A DNA stretch of 64,000 nucleotides from Echinarachnius parma (taxonomy: Eukaryota > Echinodermata > Echinoidea > Clypeasteroida > Echinarachniidae): positions 52,783-116,782 of the forward strand of contig JBAMJV010009742.1 in assembly GCA_037951105.1 (NCBI GenBank). The letters are read 5' to 3'. The notes under the pieces were generated by a model. That model worked only from the letters and a program-made list of their open reading frames with translations, was not told the origin of the DNA and ran no database searches. This document shows, one piece after another, positions 37,965 through 47,466 of the stretch. The position numbers were made by a program, and so were the translations under genes. Position 1 is the stretch's first letter; each line of letters starts with the position of its first letter.

Positions 37965-38762
37965 TTTACATGTGCAATTTGAACTGCACATCGGTGTTCG
38001 TCATGCACCACCGGTAATATGTTAATTGTTTTTTCTCAGACTAATTTTCTAATGAAATGATGCAACTTGTTACGAGTAGTATCTTATCATATTGATTCTC
38101 GGCTTATCATACTGTGAAGAAATCAAATCGCTCCACTAGAATGTAGAGCATCATTTTATCTGATGTATTCATCATGAAATAATACCAAATCAGTTATATC
38201 AGAGGTAGTGCATGACAGCACACAATAAGTTAGTCAAAGTCAGTAGGTGTGAAATTGATTAACTGGTTACTAGTAATTTATGTGTTTTTTAATCTATGGC
38301 CCATATTTTAAAGCTCAAATCGGTTTAAGCTTGTTGTGGAAAGGTTCAAAAGATACATTTTCAAATGGGTACGTATCACCTAATTCGTCTATGACGAATT
38401 TCATGTCTAGTTTACATGTGCAATTTGAACTGCACATCGGTGTTCGTCATGCACCACCGGTAATATGTTAATTGTTTTTTCTCAGACTAATTTTCTAATG
38501 AAATGATGCAACTTGTTACGAGTAGTATCTTATCATATTGATTCTCGGCTTATCATACTGTGAAGAAATCAAATCGCTCCACTAGAATGTAGAGCATCAT
38601 TTTATCTGATGTATTCATCATGAAATAATACCAAATCAGTTATATCAGAGGTAGTGCATGACAGCACACAATAAGTTAGTCAAAGTCAGTAGGTGTGAAA
38701 TTGATTAACTGGTTACTAGTAATTTATGTGTTTTTTAATCTATGGCCCATATTTTAAAGCTC
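37965..38762 (+). repeat. Duplicated right flank with a 94-bp terminal piece between copies
   Basis: A 352-bp flank sequence starting TTTACATGTGCAATTTGAAC occurs at 37965-38316 and again at 38411-38762. Between the copies (38317-38410) lie 94 bp identical to the last 94 bp of unit 8 (37871-37964), including hairpin and CTAG. The duplicated block is therefore 446 bp: terminal piece plus flank. The junction shares TCAAATCGG with unit 8. This can be a simple tandem duplication with 2-bp microhomology (TC) or a product of read-through past the terminator. Confidence 0.8.
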
Positions 38763-39243
38763 TTAAAGGTTATATCAATTCTCTAGATTGTATGAACAAA
38801 ATGTTATGTTAATTTTTATAATTATTTTATCTTGTCAATAAAATTAGTTACTACAATTGAAATACGTTAAAAATTGTAATAAAAATAACGTTTATATAAT
38901 TTAAATAAAACTTATCGTTTTAAATTTGTAATTGAATTAAGTAAATTTCTACAAGAATCCCCTTTTTTCTTTTGTTTTAACACAAAATGGCGCAAAAATT
39001 GTGTATTTTCATTAAGTGAAAATATAGAGGGGCTTTTATGAAGTCTCCAAACATCTTGAATTGAGGAATCTCTTTTTCAGACAGATAACAGGGTCAACAT
39101 TGACTAAATTGCATACACACATTATTACGTACAATGCTTAACATATTCCAGAAGATGTATAGTGGTGCACACAAATTTAGTTTGTTTGCATTAATTAGAA
39201 GGTGGGAACAGCACAGCAATGTGAAATTCATACCATGTTTTCA
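38763..39243. other. AT-rich noncoding DNA right of the array
   Basis: I see no gene or repeat partner. The sequence is strongly AT-rich with short A and T runs. Confidence 0.4.
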
Positions 39244-39850
39244 TAATATTATCATTAAAGAGATAGTTGAGTATTGGTCAAACTTAACTTAGTAACCAAA
39301 ACCTGCACCATTACGGTACAAAGTAATAGTTATAACTTCATCATGCTCGAAAGGTATACACAATTACAAATTACTAAGTTAAACCCTGTTATCATTCAGA
39401 AAGAGACGTTACAACTCAAGAGGGCGGTATTTAAAATAAATCATTGGTTTTAGCCTTTTTTATCATACAAAATGGTGCATTTAATGTTTGTTAAAATAAT
39501 GATTCAATAGAGACTTTTTAAAAACCTATTCTGATTGTTTTTTTGTTCAAAGTAGTCTCAATATCGCCCGCTGATTGCCGGTGAAGTACATTTTGAATAC
39601 AAATCTATTTATGGATATTTCAGCCGTCTCTGAACTAATTTTGATGAAACAAAGTTTATTCTGTCATTAAAATTGTACGTTCTTTCGAATTTGACAGTCA
39701 GTTTTTCATTATCTCAACAAAAAATTCGGGGGGCCCTTCGGGAAATACCAATTCTCAACATTACCTTCAAAGGGATAGTTGAGTTCTGGTAAGGTGAGTA
39801 CAGTTTTGGTGAAACTGAATTTAAGTAACCAAAACCTACACCATTACATT
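39244..39850. repeat. Copies of the TTAAAGAGATAGTTGAG repeat family
   Basis: TTAAAGAGATAGTTGAGTAT at about 39253 starts a region matching the reverse complement of 15980-16165 (CCAAAACCTGCACCATTAC, ACAACTCAAGAGGG). The stretch 39590-39745 is the reverse complement of the segment in units 2 and 7 around 12480-12620 (GATATTTCAG, AACTTTATTCTGTCA). A second start, AAAGGGATAGTTGAGTTCTGG, is at about 39771. These are old, diverged fragments of one TTAA-flanked noncoding repeat family. Confidence 0.6.
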
Positions 39851-40417
39851 ACAAACTAATAGTTATAACTAGAAAGGAACACAAAATATCGAAGCTAGAC
39901 ATTTTGGAGGGGGAGGCCCCAGGTACCAAAGGGGGAGGGGGGGGGGGGGGGTATCCGTTGGTACAGGGTTTGTTTTCGTTCTTTTGGCGGGGATGCCCGG
40001 GGATGTCCCTTAGAAAATTTTGAAACAGGTGTCTAAGTAACGGAGGCGAGCCTCGGTCAGCTTCAAAATGAGGGTATATAAAAGAGTGGGATTGTGTTTT
40101 AGCCAACTTAAACAAGCTCTAAATAGCGTTTTCTGTTTGGTTTCAGGGACCGCGAAACCGGGGGGGGGGGGGGGGCGGGGCAGGGCTGTATTTAAAACAA
40201 AGAAATATATAAGCACAAACTAATAATTATAATAACCTTAATGTGGTCAGCCCGCCCCCACACCCACCCCCATTTTCAAAACCTTTCCGCAGCCCCTTGG
40301 CTTTGCTGGAAGTGAGATTCATGAGCGACGCTCATACGAGTACTCGTCGGTGGTTGTTGTTTTATTTTATTTTTTGGTGGTGTGGGGGGCGGGGGGGGGG
40401 GGGGGAGGGTATGCCTT
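39851..40417. other. G-run rich noncoding spacer
   Basis: There are three separate long G runs at about 39926-39950, 40159-40175 and 40390-40407. No gene or recognisable element is seen between them. Confidence 0.4.
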
Positions 40418-40430
40418 CCCAGGTAGCAAG

Positions 40431-40962
40431 CCAACGTTGGTCCAACGTTGGACCAACGTTGTCCAATTTTTTCGGCAACGTTGGTCCAACGTTGTCCGGC
40501 AACGTTGGACCAACGTTGCTTGCGTACGCCCAAACAACGCTGCTCCAACGTTGGCGAAAACAAAATACCAACGTTGGATCAACGTTGGTCCATCGTTGGA
40601 AAGTTGTCATTTGTCAACGTTGGACCAACGCTTTTCCAACGTTGATCCAAGGTTGGTATTTTGTATTCGCCAACGTTGGAGCAGCGTTGGTTGGGCGTAC
40701 GCAAACGTTGATCCAACGTCAAAGCAACATGTGTCCAACAAGCATCCACCATATTTCCAACAAGCATCCAACATGTCTCCAACACTCATCCAACAAGCAT
40801 CCAACATGTCTCCAACAAGCATCCAACATGTCTCCAACAAGCATCCAACGTTGGTCCAGCGTAATTCACCAACATTTCTCCAACGTTGGTCCAACGTTGG
40901 TCCAACGTTGATCCAACGTTGGTCCAACGTTGGTCCAACATTGGACCAACGTCTCACCGTAC
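40431..40962. repeat. Minisatellite 1: CCAACGTTGGT repeats and 24-bp CATCCAACATGTCTCCAACAAG repeats
   Basis: The palindromic decamer CCAACGTTGG recurs every 11-12 bp at both ends of the block. In the middle (40740-40850) a 24-bp repeat built on CATCCAACATGTCTCC runs for about four copies. Frames on both strands stay open only because the repeat lacks stops. Confidence 0.85.
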
Positions 40963-41694
40963 TAAAAAAATTAAATTAATATTCATATGACACGCCTATT
41001 GGTGATATCTAGAACATCCTATCCTAGCTTTCCCTTTACCTAAGACTAACCCTAACCCTATTCCTAGTCCTATTCCTATCCATATAGTCCTATTCCTATT
41101 CCTACACTCACTACATCTACATCATCCACTCAGCTTTATATAACCTAGCTTCTGTGTTAATATTTGTTTGATGGTTGGTATTTCGATAAAGTTGAATGTT
41201 TGGATAAAGTTTTAAGAATTTACACAAATACATCATGGAAACAAACCTTTAGAATGTTTTTGTAGATAAATAACTTACATATATTTCAAATAATGAGTAA
41301 ATAATAACATTGGATTCATTCTGAACAATCAAATAACATGATTATTAATGCTGTTTGCAGTCAATGATAACCACTCATGAATATTCATGAATAATAACCA
41401 ACGTTCATCCAACGTTGAACCAACGTTCATCCAACGATGGCATACATCCTGCTTTCAGCAGCTAATTTTAAATCCTTTTATTGCAAGGGGGTTTTGACCA
41501 CCTGTGCTACGAGTAAAAAAATTACCTTTTCTAACATAACAGCTACATGTAGTGAACAACAGATGTGAAATGTTGGATTCTCGTTGGATTAACGAACGTT
41601 TCACTGTGGGTTACCGATGTCGATCCAACGTTGCTCTAACGAGATTGTCCAACCTCCATTTCACTTTGAGTTACCGATGTTGATCCATCGTTGG

Positions 41695-42714
41695 TGTTGT
41701 AATATAATACAAGTAGGCGAAATGCCATGTGTAACTCTGGCATAACAATAATAAATACTGGTAAATTACAAACTTGAGTGTCAGGGTAGACTACCCGACA
41801 CCCAGAAGATGGAACCAGGGGATTATTCTGCCCCTTTCGTACGGTTGTCATCCCCTATGTAAGACCGACATTTACCTTAATGCAAAATGGTTTAACGTGC
41901 TAGTGCCAGGGTGGACTACCCAACGCCTAGATGATACCAAGGGATTATTCTGCCCTAAATGGTATTCATCTCTATCACAAATCTAATCTATCCGGGGGTC
42001 TGAGACGTCGAAGTGGGTAGCGCCTGTCACGTTCTTGCGAGGGCGGCTTCACCTCACTCCAGCACGCTTCTGGGACCTCCGTTTCCTCGTTTACTGGAAC
42101 ATGGATGTTACCTTCAGGTGCGCGACGGTTCTTTAGATGATGTCTGTTCCGGTGATACCGCCCACCTTTCTCACTCTGGATGTGGTACGAGCGGGGCGTT
42201 GAATCTTGAGTTGTCACTACGCCAGGTTTCCATTCTTTTCCCACTTGGTAGTACACACGTTCTCCAGACTTCAACACCGGCAGCGACTTGGCACCCTGGT
42301 CATAGTATCGCTTCTGCCTCTTCTGGAGCTCTTTCTTCCTACTAGCTATGCACCGTTGATAACGAACAGTACAGTTCTCAATAAAGCGTTTTCTGGATGG
42401 TATATCCGGTCACACATCAACCGTGAAGCTCGCCTCCCAAAATGGATTCAAATTAGCATTTCTACAACACAGGTCATGGCGAATCGAATCAGACATACAG
42501 TCACTTTCACTTCAGACACCATGTTGTAATATAATACAAGTAGGCACACGAGTATAGTTGAAAGCTTACTTTATTAACTGCTTGTAGATCGATGGCCCAA
42601 CTCATACATGGTTTCTTGACACCCGATAATATACATATCGATCCTATATGGTAATTCACCGGGGATGGCGCACTTCTATTTATGATTGTAATTCTACTTG
42701 AGTCCACTCATTAC
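41695..42714 (-). mobile_element. LTR-retrotransposon deletion derivative inside the minisatellite
   Basis: The 24-bp sequence TGTTGTAATATAATACAAGT plus AGGC occurs at 41695-41718 and 42522-42545. On the minus strand these are LTR 3' ends (...ATTACAACA). Directly after the right one comes TGGTGTCTGAAGTGAAAG (42504-42521), placed as a primer-binding site and starting with the expected TGG. The putative 5' LTR (42522-42714) has AATAAAG near 42570. Almost all of gag-pol is missing and the left LTR shares only its last 24 bp. CCAAC on both sides cannot be trusted as a target duplication within a CCAAC repeat. Confidence 0.6.
41975..42409 (-). pseudogene. C-terminal pol (integrase tail) fragment of an LTR retrotransposon
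   Basis: This is an open frame of 145 codons on the minus strand. It contains the phrase KRQKRYYDQGAKSLPVLKSG, followed by GERVYYQVGKEWKPGVV and YHIQSEKGGRYHRNRHHLK. This is the typical post-integrase tail of Ty3/gypsy polyproteins, just downstream of where the catalytic core would be. The frame is closed upstream by a stop at 42410-42412, and nothing of the catalytic core remains. It is a different lineage from the relic at 3219-5412. It is a remnant kept within the deletion derivative, not a functional gene. Confidence 0.7.
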
Positions 42715-44300
42715 TGTTGGTCTAACGAGATTGTCCAACGTCTTTTTCACTGTGAGTTACCGATGTTGATCCAACGAGATCGTCCAACGTCTTTTTCACT
42801 GCGAATTACCGATGTTGATCCAACGTTGGTCCAACGAGATTGTCCAACGTCTTTTTCACTGCGAGGTACCGATGTTGATCCAACGTTGGTCCAACAAGAT
42901 TGTCCAACGTCTTTTTCACTGCGAGTTACCAATGTTGGTCCACCGTTGGTCCAACGAGATTGTCCAACGTCCATTTCACTGCGAGTTACCGATGTTGGTC
43001 CAACGTTGGTCCAACGAGATTGTCCAACGTCTTCTTCACTGCGAGTTACCGATGTTGGTCCAACGTTGGTCCAACAAGATTGTACAACGTCCATTTCACT
43101 GCGAATTACCGATGTTGGTCCAACGTTGGGCTAACGAGATTGTCCAACGTCTTTTTCACTGCGAGTTACTGATGTTGGTCCAACGTTGGTCCAACGAGAT
43201 TGTCCAACGTCTTTTTCACTGCGAGTTACCGATGTTGATCCAACGTTGGTCCAACGAGATTGTCCAACGACTATTTCACTGCAAGTTACCGATGTTGGTG
43301 CAACGTTGGTCCAACGAGATTGTCCAACGTCCATTTCACTGCGAGTTACCGATGTTGGTCCAACGTTGGTCCAACAAGATTGTACAACGTCCATTTCACT
43401 GCGAGTTACCGATGTTGGTCTAACGTTGGGCTAACGAGATTGTCCAACGTCTTTTTCACTGCGAGTTACCGATGTTGGTCCAACGAGATTGTCCAACGTC
43501 CATTTCACTGCGAGTTACCGATGTTGGTCCAACGTTGGTCCAACGAGATTGTCCGACGTCTTTTTCACTGCGAGTTACCGATGTTGGTCCAACGTTGGTC
43601 CAACAAGATTGTCCAACGTCCATTTCACTGCGAGTTACCGATGTTGGTCCAACGTTGGTCCAACGAGATTGTCCGACGTCTTTTTCACTGCGAGTTACCG
43701 ATGTTGGTCCAACATTGGTCCAACAAGATTGTCCAACGTCCATTTCACTGCGAGTTACCGATGTTGGTCCAATGTTGGTCCAACGAGATTGTCCAACGTC
43801 TTTTTCACTGCGAGTTACCGATGTTGGTCCAACGTTGGTCCAACGAGATTGTCCAACGTCTTTTTCACTGCGAGTTACCGATGTTGATCCAACGTTGGTC
43901 CAACAAGATTGTCCAACGTCCATTTCACTGCGAGTTACCGATGTTGGTCCAATGTTGGTCCAACAAGATTGTCCAACGTCTTTTTCACTGCGAGTTACCG
44001 ATGTTGGTCCAACGTTGGTCCAACGAGATTGTCCAACGTCTTTTTCACTGCGAGTTACCGATGTTGATCCAATGTTAGTCCAACGAAATTGTCCAACGTC
44101 TATTTCACTGCGAGTTAACGATGTTGATCCAACGTTGGTCCAACGAGATTGTCCAACGTACATTTCACTGCGAGTTACCGATGTTGGTCCAACGTTGGTC
44201 CAACGAGATTGTCCAACTTCTTTTTCACTGCGAGTTACCGATGTTGGTCCAACGTTGATCCAACGAGATTGTCCAACGTCCAACGAGTTCCAACGAGTTT
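42715..44300. repeat. Minisatellite 2: 60-bp repeat, about 26 copies
   Basis: The unit has the order CCAACGAGATTGTCCAACGT, then C(T/C)(T/A)TTTCACTGCGAGTTACC, then GATGTTG(G/A)TCCAACGTTGG. The period is exactly 60 bp except for one deletion of about 11 bp near 43480. Copies alternate between TCTTTTTCACTG and TCCATTTCACTG types. A degenerate start of the same array lies at 41585-41694, left of the retroelement remnant, so the remnant split an older array. Confidence 0.9.
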
Positions 44301-44342
44301 GCAAGTTTCCGACGTTGGTCCAACGTTGGCTTGCTACCTGGG

Positions 44343-45234
44343 TTATTATAAAATTATTATGAACTACTTAAATATTTAGTACGACAAATTAATTCTACAT
44401 ACGATTAATCATGAATGTTATGTTACAGGGCCAACTTCTTTAATATAATTATATATTACTCACACTCAACCAGTGGTGTACATAGTGTATGATGTTGGAG
44501 GGGGTGGAGGGGGTGGGGGGGGGGGGGGGGGGGTGTTCAGTTAATTGGATAGGGCTTGGGTCGTATTGTCATAAACATACTTTGTCAAACTCAATAGGGT
44601 TAGTAATTAGATTACTAATCTCCTTACAAAGGGGCGGCGCAGTCAATAGGGATTGAAGAATCTCGATGTGCGCTGGCTGCTCTTGACAGCTACCGAGATT
44701 TACAACTTAGCACAAAGGGGTTGTTAAGAGGCGGAGCTTAATATCGATCGCTTTTAGTGCCAAATAATTTTGGAACTCAAACCTTTCAAATCCGCAAAAA
44801 ACCTGCTTCAAAACTCTGCTTAGTTTTTACCTTTCAACTTGATATTTTTACTGGATATTTTGCTTACCGGTAGAACAGATATCAGGGAAATGCATGAGGC
44901 AATAATATTTGTTCCACTTTTTCATGCAATTTCAAATCAATCTTGATTTCTGAGGTTCGGCATATCGCGACTTGTGGCTCCCCTGGGGACGGCGAGGCAC
45001 ATATAAGGTTTAGGAAATACTAATCAGAGTATGTTCATGAATAACACTTTACTATTTATAAACCTCTGGAAACCTCTAAAACTGCTCCGTAGATACACTC
45101 TAAATGTTCAGTCATTCTGTTTAAACAGATTTATCAAATTTTGATTTCTCGTCTAGGTTATGGAATACATCTGTCAACGTAATTATCTAATTGGTATAGG
45201 AGTAACTTTTATTCAATCTTATGTTTTATTTTAG
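44343..45234. other. Noncoding DNA upstream of the WSC gene
   Basis: The interval contains one G-run block (about 44507-44533) preceded by the degenerate phrase CCAGTGGTGTACATAG. No promoter element can be called with confidence. A pyrimidine-rich tract and AG at 45225-45234 could be a splice acceptor for a 5'-UTR intron. Confidence 0.4.
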
Positions 45235-45265
45235 TTGCACCAATAGTTGAAAGCTGCAACCAACA

Positions 45266-45323
45266 ATGGCACACTTCCAAGCTTTGCTCTTCATCCTGAT
45301 TCCATTCGTGGTCATTCATTCAA
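45266..45323 (+). CDS. WSC-domain gene, exon 1 (signal peptide)
   Basis: The ATG at 45266 lies in a good context (A at -3, G at +4) and opens a short exon coding for MAHFQALLFILIPFVVIH plus two serines. This is a typical secretory signal peptide: short polar start, a hydrophobic core of about 13 residues, and small residues before the likely cleavage site. The exon ends after one base of the next codon, followed by GTAAGT (45324), a strong donor, so the junction is phase 1. A possible acceptor TTTTATTTTAG just upstream (to 45234) suggests a further 5'-UTR exon outside the coding part. Joining to the exon at 47404 keeps the frame. Confidence 0.7.
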
Positions 45324-45719
45324 GTAAGTTGTAATGATGCTAATAATTCACATCAAGCGTATCACCTTCTGATCGTGATTAACCGAATCATCTCATGTAT
45401 TCATATCATAATCGTTCATATTAAAAGTATCGTTCGCAATTGCTATTGAAGGGACGTCACTTGCGAGCAGCAGCCATTTTTTACTTCTACTTGGAAATTT
45501 TACAAAATTTAAATTTTCTTCATAACTATGCAAATTTATGAGCTTACAAATTCCAATGAGGTTGGCCCATCGATATTCTTCTTTGAATTCGTGAAAACAA
45601 GCAGAAAGAAATAGTTTTTAGCCACGAAAATGAGAAATAAGTGTATTTTCATGTGCTAAAGCCATGGCGAGTTGCTCGTGAATGATATTGCATATGGCGG
45701 CAATTTTGAAACGATCGCT

Positions 45720-45775
45720 CAAATTCGGACAAGAAATACGGGAGGTATAACTCCCGTATTTCTTGTCCGAATTTG
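45720..45775. repeat. Perfect 25-bp inverted repeat with 6-nt loop
   Basis: The arms 45720-45744 and 45751-45775 are exact reverse complements (CAAATTCGGACAAGAAATAC plus GGGAG on the left), with the loop GTATAA. It lies in intron 1 of the WSC gene. No mismatch is seen, which is unusual among the otherwise decayed repeats here. Confidence 0.9.
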
Positions 45776-45904
45776 ATCAAATTTTCACGAATTATTCCTC
45801 TTGTTCTGCTTATTCAAATACCGAATAGTTTTATCAGCCCCGGAATACCGCTTTAACTACACCATGCGCTAAAGGAATAAACAATAACAAACGACTAAGT
45901 AAAA

Positions 45905-46330
45905 AGCATGTTGTCATTCAAAACGAGCCGTTAAAGGGACTAAGAAACATTGTCCAAATCCTCAAAATTAAATTTTAATTCTAGCGGTTCCCTCATACCT
46001 TGTTGTATTTGAATTAATAATAAAATCGTGTCACAGGATTCGGTTTTTCAAATTTCCCTTTTGTTTCAAAGATATGTTTGATCGAAGTATTCAGATAATA
46101 AAAACTCCGTTGGAGTTTTAAAACCGTGTACAAAGTGAGTGCAGTGAGTTAGAGAATATCCGCATTTTCGCTCATTACTTGGCCATGCAATGTCCAATTG
46201 ACTCAAAATGTTCACACAATACCGTGTGGACATATGATATAACAAGATATACATTGCATCAACCAGTCATCACTTGTTGCACATGTCAACACAGTTACAG
46301 AATTAGATCCCTTTAAAAACACAAGGTGAC
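45905..46330 (+). repeat. Dispersed ~400-bp repeat, partner of 52650-53045
   Basis: This copy and 52650-53045 run in the same direction with many substitutions. They share GGTTCCCT-ATACC, CATTTCCCTTT-like blocks, GAGTTAG-GAAT(A/G)TCC, TTTTCGCTCATTAC-type phrases, ATATACATTG-ATCAACCA-TCATC and TAGATCCCT near the end. They are old copies of one noncoding family. The second copy is inside the element 48810-53230. Confidence 0.65.
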
Positions 46331-47093
46331 GCTTTCTATAAACGCATTGCTTTGAACCATTTTTTTCATTTTTAAAATTATGCATGTGATGTTTTGTTAT
46401 ATTACTGAGTAAATAATGAGATAATTAACTATCTAAAAACCTATTTTAGAAATCCGTGAAACGTGTCATTATTTGTTGGTTCAATGGCTAGTTCAAAAAT
46501 ATTGAATTATTATAAGGCCCCACAATAGTTACAAATTGTTATATGTATTAATATTATTTGCACCTTTTTCTGAATATATTTTGATCGAATACAGTTTATT
46601 CTGTCATTAGAATTGTATGCTCTTTCAAAGTTGAAATTACCTTACGAAAATAATTATTTCTTTAAGCACCCTCTTTACCAAAACTGAACTTTCTCTTTAA
46701 GCGTTTTCTAGCAATCGAAACATTGTGGAGGATGGGGACATAATGGCCCTTGACAGTTTCTCTCCTTACCTGTTGCCCATACAAGTTATATTTCAGGCCA
46801 CTCAAAACAGAAGACAATTAATTTTAGAAAGACGCAAAATTATGCAATAAATAGAGAAAAGGCAATAGATACTGTGAAGAACAGTAACCCAAGAATTCTC
46901 ACCGCCAGTCGAAAATATTAAATTCCATGTTCGCATTAAATATGAAGAAAATAGAGTTTAAACACTTTTTGGGATTTCAAAGCTATATAGCATTTGTGTA
47001 CATTGTGTTTGGCAAAAGTGCGAGCTTGGCAGTCATGGAGTTTAAAAATACAGACAATTGGTAAATGGAGTACAAATGCGCTTTGAGCACCTT

Positions 47094-47329
47094 CCCAGCT
47101 AGCCACCTGAAGTCGGGCCGATGTCGGAAGTTGGTTGCCGGATGTCGGCATATCGCCGTTGGCGATGATGTTGGGCCATTGTCGGAAAATGACGTTATGC
47201 CAATATATCACAGAAATGACGTCGTGACAATGCTGGGCTGGCGGACATTTTAACCTCGAGCCAACGGCGATATGCCGACATCCGGCAACAAACTTCCGAC
47301 ATTGGCCCGACTTCAGGTGGCCAGCTGGG
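47094..47329. mobile_element. 236-bp MITE with ~70-bp inverted repeats
   Basis: The left arm starts CCCAGCTAGCCACCTGAAGT and the right end, reverse-complemented, starts CCCAGCTGGCCACCTGAAGT. The match goes on for about 70 bp with few differences and includes GCCGGATGTCGGCATATCGC. It sits 74 bp before exon 2 of the WSC gene. Its CCCAG termini and its outer flanks (CTT left, TTATT right) match those of the large minisatellite element at 40418-44342. Confidence 0.8.
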
Positions 47330-47403
47330 TTATTGTGAGAGATATTGCGAAATATAAATATTCAATATTATTTATTTTAACTGATGAACCTCATACCATC
47401 TAG

Positions 47404-47466
47404 GTGGAGCTCAGGGAACATGCGGTGCGTGTGAGTCCAATGGCGCCATCGCAATACCCGCAACAG
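47404..47466 (+). CDS. WSC-domain gene, exon 2
   Basis: The acceptor CATACCATCTAG ends at 47403 and the donor GTAACA starts at 47467. Taking the single base left by exon 1, the exon reads S-GAQGTCGACESNGAIAIPAT and leaves one base, so it is a symmetrical phase 1-1 exon of 63 bp. It provides the first residues of the mature secreted protein, with two cysteines in TCGAC. No domain is recognised in so short a stretch. Support comes from the exact splice signals, the phase match on both sides and the open frame. The exon is short, so an alternative boundary cannot be excluded. Confidence 0.6.

Larger units (their letters stand above)
40418..44342. mobile_element. Inverted-repeat-bounded block of CCAACGTTGG minisatellites
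   Basis: The left end CCCAGGTAGCAAGCCAACG (from 40418) and the right end CGTTGGCTTGCTACCTGGG (to 44342) are inverted copies, matching for about 30 bp. Between them lie two minisatellites, a unique spacer (40980-41400), degenerate repeat copies (41400-41690) and a retroelement remnant (41695-42714). Bounded this way the block looks like one large nonautonomous DNA element whose interior is tandem repeat. The flanks CTT (left) and TTATT (right) are also seen at the element 47094-47329. Confidence 0.6.

Noticed and set aside
40243-40979. Frames of up to about 220 codons in the first CCAACGTTGG block
   Set aside because: Same reason: stop-free short-period repeat with no codon structure.
41045-41075. 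Interstitial telomere-like CTAACCCTAACCCTA
   Set aside because: Only about two repeats, within a looser CCTATTCCTA tract; too short to mean anything.
42841-44280. CRISPR-like regular spacing
   Set aside because: The whole 60-bp unit is repeated with no unique spacers, the setting is a eukaryotic genome and no cas-like gene is present.
42682-44362. Long overlapping frames of up to 296 codons on both strands
   Set aside because: They are artefacts of a stop-free 60-bp minisatellite whose period is divisible by three.
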